A stretch of 64,000 bases of DNA from Pagrus major. Its lineage: Eukaryota > Chordata > Actinopteri > Spariformes > Sparidae. The stretch lies in NCBI RefSeq assembly GCF_040436345.1, contig NC_133238.1, forward strand, positions 8,248,150 to 8,312,149, in the 5' to 3' direction. Made by a program: the position numbers and the translations under genes. A model generated the notes under the pieces. That model worked only from the letters and a program-made list of their open reading frames with translations. It did no database searches and was not told the origin of the DNA. Positions 61,556 through 64,000 of this stretch are shown in pieces; the first letter of the stretch is position 1, and every line of letters begins with the position of its first letter.

Positions 61556-64000
61556 CTGAAACGCAGAGGAAGGGAAAATCAGCTTTTGATTATCACATGT
61601 GATCAAAAATGTGTTTTTTGTTCGGGAATATAATGGAATCGAGTCTCACAGTCAATCTCAAATACAAGACTGCTTCTAAGCAGTGATGTCAACCAGTTTG
61701 ATTGGAAGTAGTTTCACTTTTGTTTTGGGGATTTTGGACAAACAAGGCCCACTATCTTGAATCTTGAGAACATCATCCCTAATTTTTGAGAAACCGAACA
61801 CACAAAACTGGAAATTGACACTTCTAAAAATACAAGCTTAGTAGTGGTTTAGACTTCTTTGAAAAGCTGGAACAAATCTTCAAACTAATTGGAAGGTTTC
61901 TTTATGTAGGGAGGTGATCCACAGAGAACGGAACTCATTCATAAACATCACAGCGCCTGCCTTTACTTATTCCAAGAGTTAAACCGTCTGAGAAAAGAAT
62001 CAAAGGTGAATTAATAAGTCTTTATTGCCCCCCTGGATAAAAAAAAATACCCAGAACAGTGCTTGTCTGATCTTTCGCAGTCCAATTAGTGTGACTTGTT
62101 TCTCAGTGTGTGGCTTGCAGTGTGAGACGGGCACTGCTTAGTGCAATCGACCGCGCTCGAATAACGGCTCATCGGGTCCGTAGATAGGCAATCAGTGGCT
62201 GCATGTAGGGGCAGCGCTGCGGTAGTCGCTCTGCAAAATTATGCACGTGAAGCGAGGAAAAGCGCTGATGTGACAGCTGATTGGGTTAATGCAGTTAACT
62301 CAAACTGTGGATTTCAAGAGAGTGGCACTGTCTTGAGAGAAGGAGGGAGGAGATAGGAGAGCAGCTTCACTTCTGTGAGAACTGAACAGACCGTCCTCCT
62401 GAATCAGCTGTGATTCAACGTCTCACACACATTCCACAGCGACTAATCACGCAGAGACCATAAGGCGCCCATCTCCACAGGAATAATCACAGACGCAATA
62501 AAAGATCATAAAGCCAGAGAAATGCCACTGAATTTAAGCATCTCTGCACTTCATTTTCATATTTGATTTATTTTGGAGAGCACTTGCTCCCGCAGCCATA
62601 AACCACGAGGACGAGTTTATTGTCCTGACCTCAAATCCGTGATAGCAAGCTGATGCATAGTTGCAGTAACAATGGAATGATGAACGGCATTTGAGTGCCA
62701 AGTTTCAAAATAATATTCTGTTACTCAGCATATTCTCCACTATGTGCTTTGCATCAGAAACATCAAACATCACAGGCCTCTAAAGAATGACATGTCAAGG
62801 CCCCCGAGTGATTGAGTCATTTGCTAATACAATTTCTTAAAAAAGAAGAAAATGCGTACTAGATGAGGACGTCATCGCCGTAAGAATCCAGCCGATCGAT
62901 GCCCATATTCTGCTGCTGATGGGTTGAATACATCAGTAAATCATGTCATAGCTTCCAGGGTGTGAAAAAGAAAATTGGCCTTCGATTAAAAGTGTGTAAC
63001 AAGCTCCACTGGAGTACAGTGAAGCTGTGGGTGAAAGTGTCAGACACTCTCAGTCATCCTGCTGAGCAGTTGTCACAGAGGAGAAAAAAAAAAAAAGATT
63101 CCATCAACACCAACTGCAAAGAAAACCCAAGCACAAACAGCTGATATTCATGTCATCCTGAGAAGCAATAGATCCATTTCAACACTCCGGCTTTTGAGTT
63201 TAGCTCCTCTCGATTCTGTTGCCATCCACGGATTCCAGTCAGACGCTTGCTTTTCTGCTGATCTTCAGTCATCCGAAAGAAAAACACATCCACTGCCACT
63301 TCAGAATCCCAATCAGAGGCTCTTGAGCTCAAAATATACAGAGGCCGTGGCGTTAACGGCTGTGCACATCTCCAGTGTGTGGCCAGACATTCATCTGTGT
63401 TTGTCATTGTGCTGCTGCTGAGAGCAGCTTTGGTCCAAACTGAACTAAACTGGCGTGGCCTCGCCTCCTTTATCCCATAATCCCTCTCATCACAGAGAAA
63501 ACAAATCCACGCTGTGTGTGTGTGTGTAAGTATGAGTATCTGTGTATGCATGTGTATGAGAGAGAGAGAGACAGCGGGGTGTGCAACTGTGCATGTATAT
63601 GTGAGGAAGTGTGCGAGTGTGTGTGTGGAATAAGAGGATTTTCGGAGAGCAGCAACGTGTATGGAAACACAGCAGCATCTCAGAGCTGGAGGCTCGCAGC
63701 AGGAAGCAGGAAGTGTAAACTGACTCCTAAAGTTCACCTGGGTGGAATTAATATGCCACTCATCACTGTTGGTTTCCCTCCAGCAAAGGAGAACTCTTCT
63801 TTTTCTCGTTTAGGATGAAGAATGAGACCGAAAAAGGGCGGCTTGCTTTGCCAGTCAGACAAAAATGACAGTTGAGTCGAGAAAATATCTTTGAGATGGT
63901 TGCCTACAGGCTCAACATGAACATTGTGATGGTAACACGCTCTGAATGTCAATGCCAACATGCTGAGACTATGAGAGTGTAATTTGTTCAGGTAGTTGGT
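61556..64000 (-). other. Start of the frmpd3 first intron (within the window)
   Basis: No upstream coding exon equivalent to the FRMPD4 N-terminus could be found here. The block 62080-62680 is complex and repeat-free and might be an intronic regulatory element. 63510-63640 is TG/GA-rich low complexity. Confidence 0.45.

Overview
This window is animal genomic DNA, almost certainly from a teleost fish and probably a percomorph. The evidence is AT-rich sequence with long (CA)n and (TA)n microsatellites, several interspersed repeats of the kind common in fish, and two spliced protein-coding genes with GT-AG introns. I see nothing bacterial, no operon and no CRISPR array.

Layout. From 1 to about 28,820 I find no supportable gene. 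This stretch holds microsatellites, MITE-like foldback elements, decayed LINE fragments and complex unique sequence that may include conserved non-coding elements. From about 28,820 to 32,366 on the minus strand lies a complete six-exon gene for a 262-residue protein that I cannot name. It has a poly(A) signal at 28,840 and a CpG-rich, TATA-less promoter region at about 32,400-32,880. From about 33,700 to beyond the right edge, also on the minus strand, lies a large FERM and PDZ domain gene, best called frmpd3 (its close paralogue is FRMPD4). Fifteen coding exons were placed by hand and their phases all agree. Together they encode about 1,982 residues, and at least one more 5' coding exon is expected beyond position 64,000.

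How the genes relate. Both genes are on the same strand in tandem, so the promoter of the 262-residue gene sits between its own start and the 3' end of frmpd3. FRMPD proteins are cytoplasmic scaffolds: the PDZ and FERM modules bind receptors and membrane, and a long disordered tail carries proline-rich and acidic tracts. I see no direct functional link between the two genes.

Most notable observations: the half-eroded WW motif at the frmpd3 N-terminus; CA/TG repeats lying close to the 5' splice sites of about six frmpd3 exons; a 31-bp perfect hairpin at 45,114-45,197; a 31-bp near-perfect palindrome at 5,605-5,635; relics of LINE ORF2 and of a RecQ-like helicase; and the unnamed 262-residue gene. 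I found no convincing new biological system.
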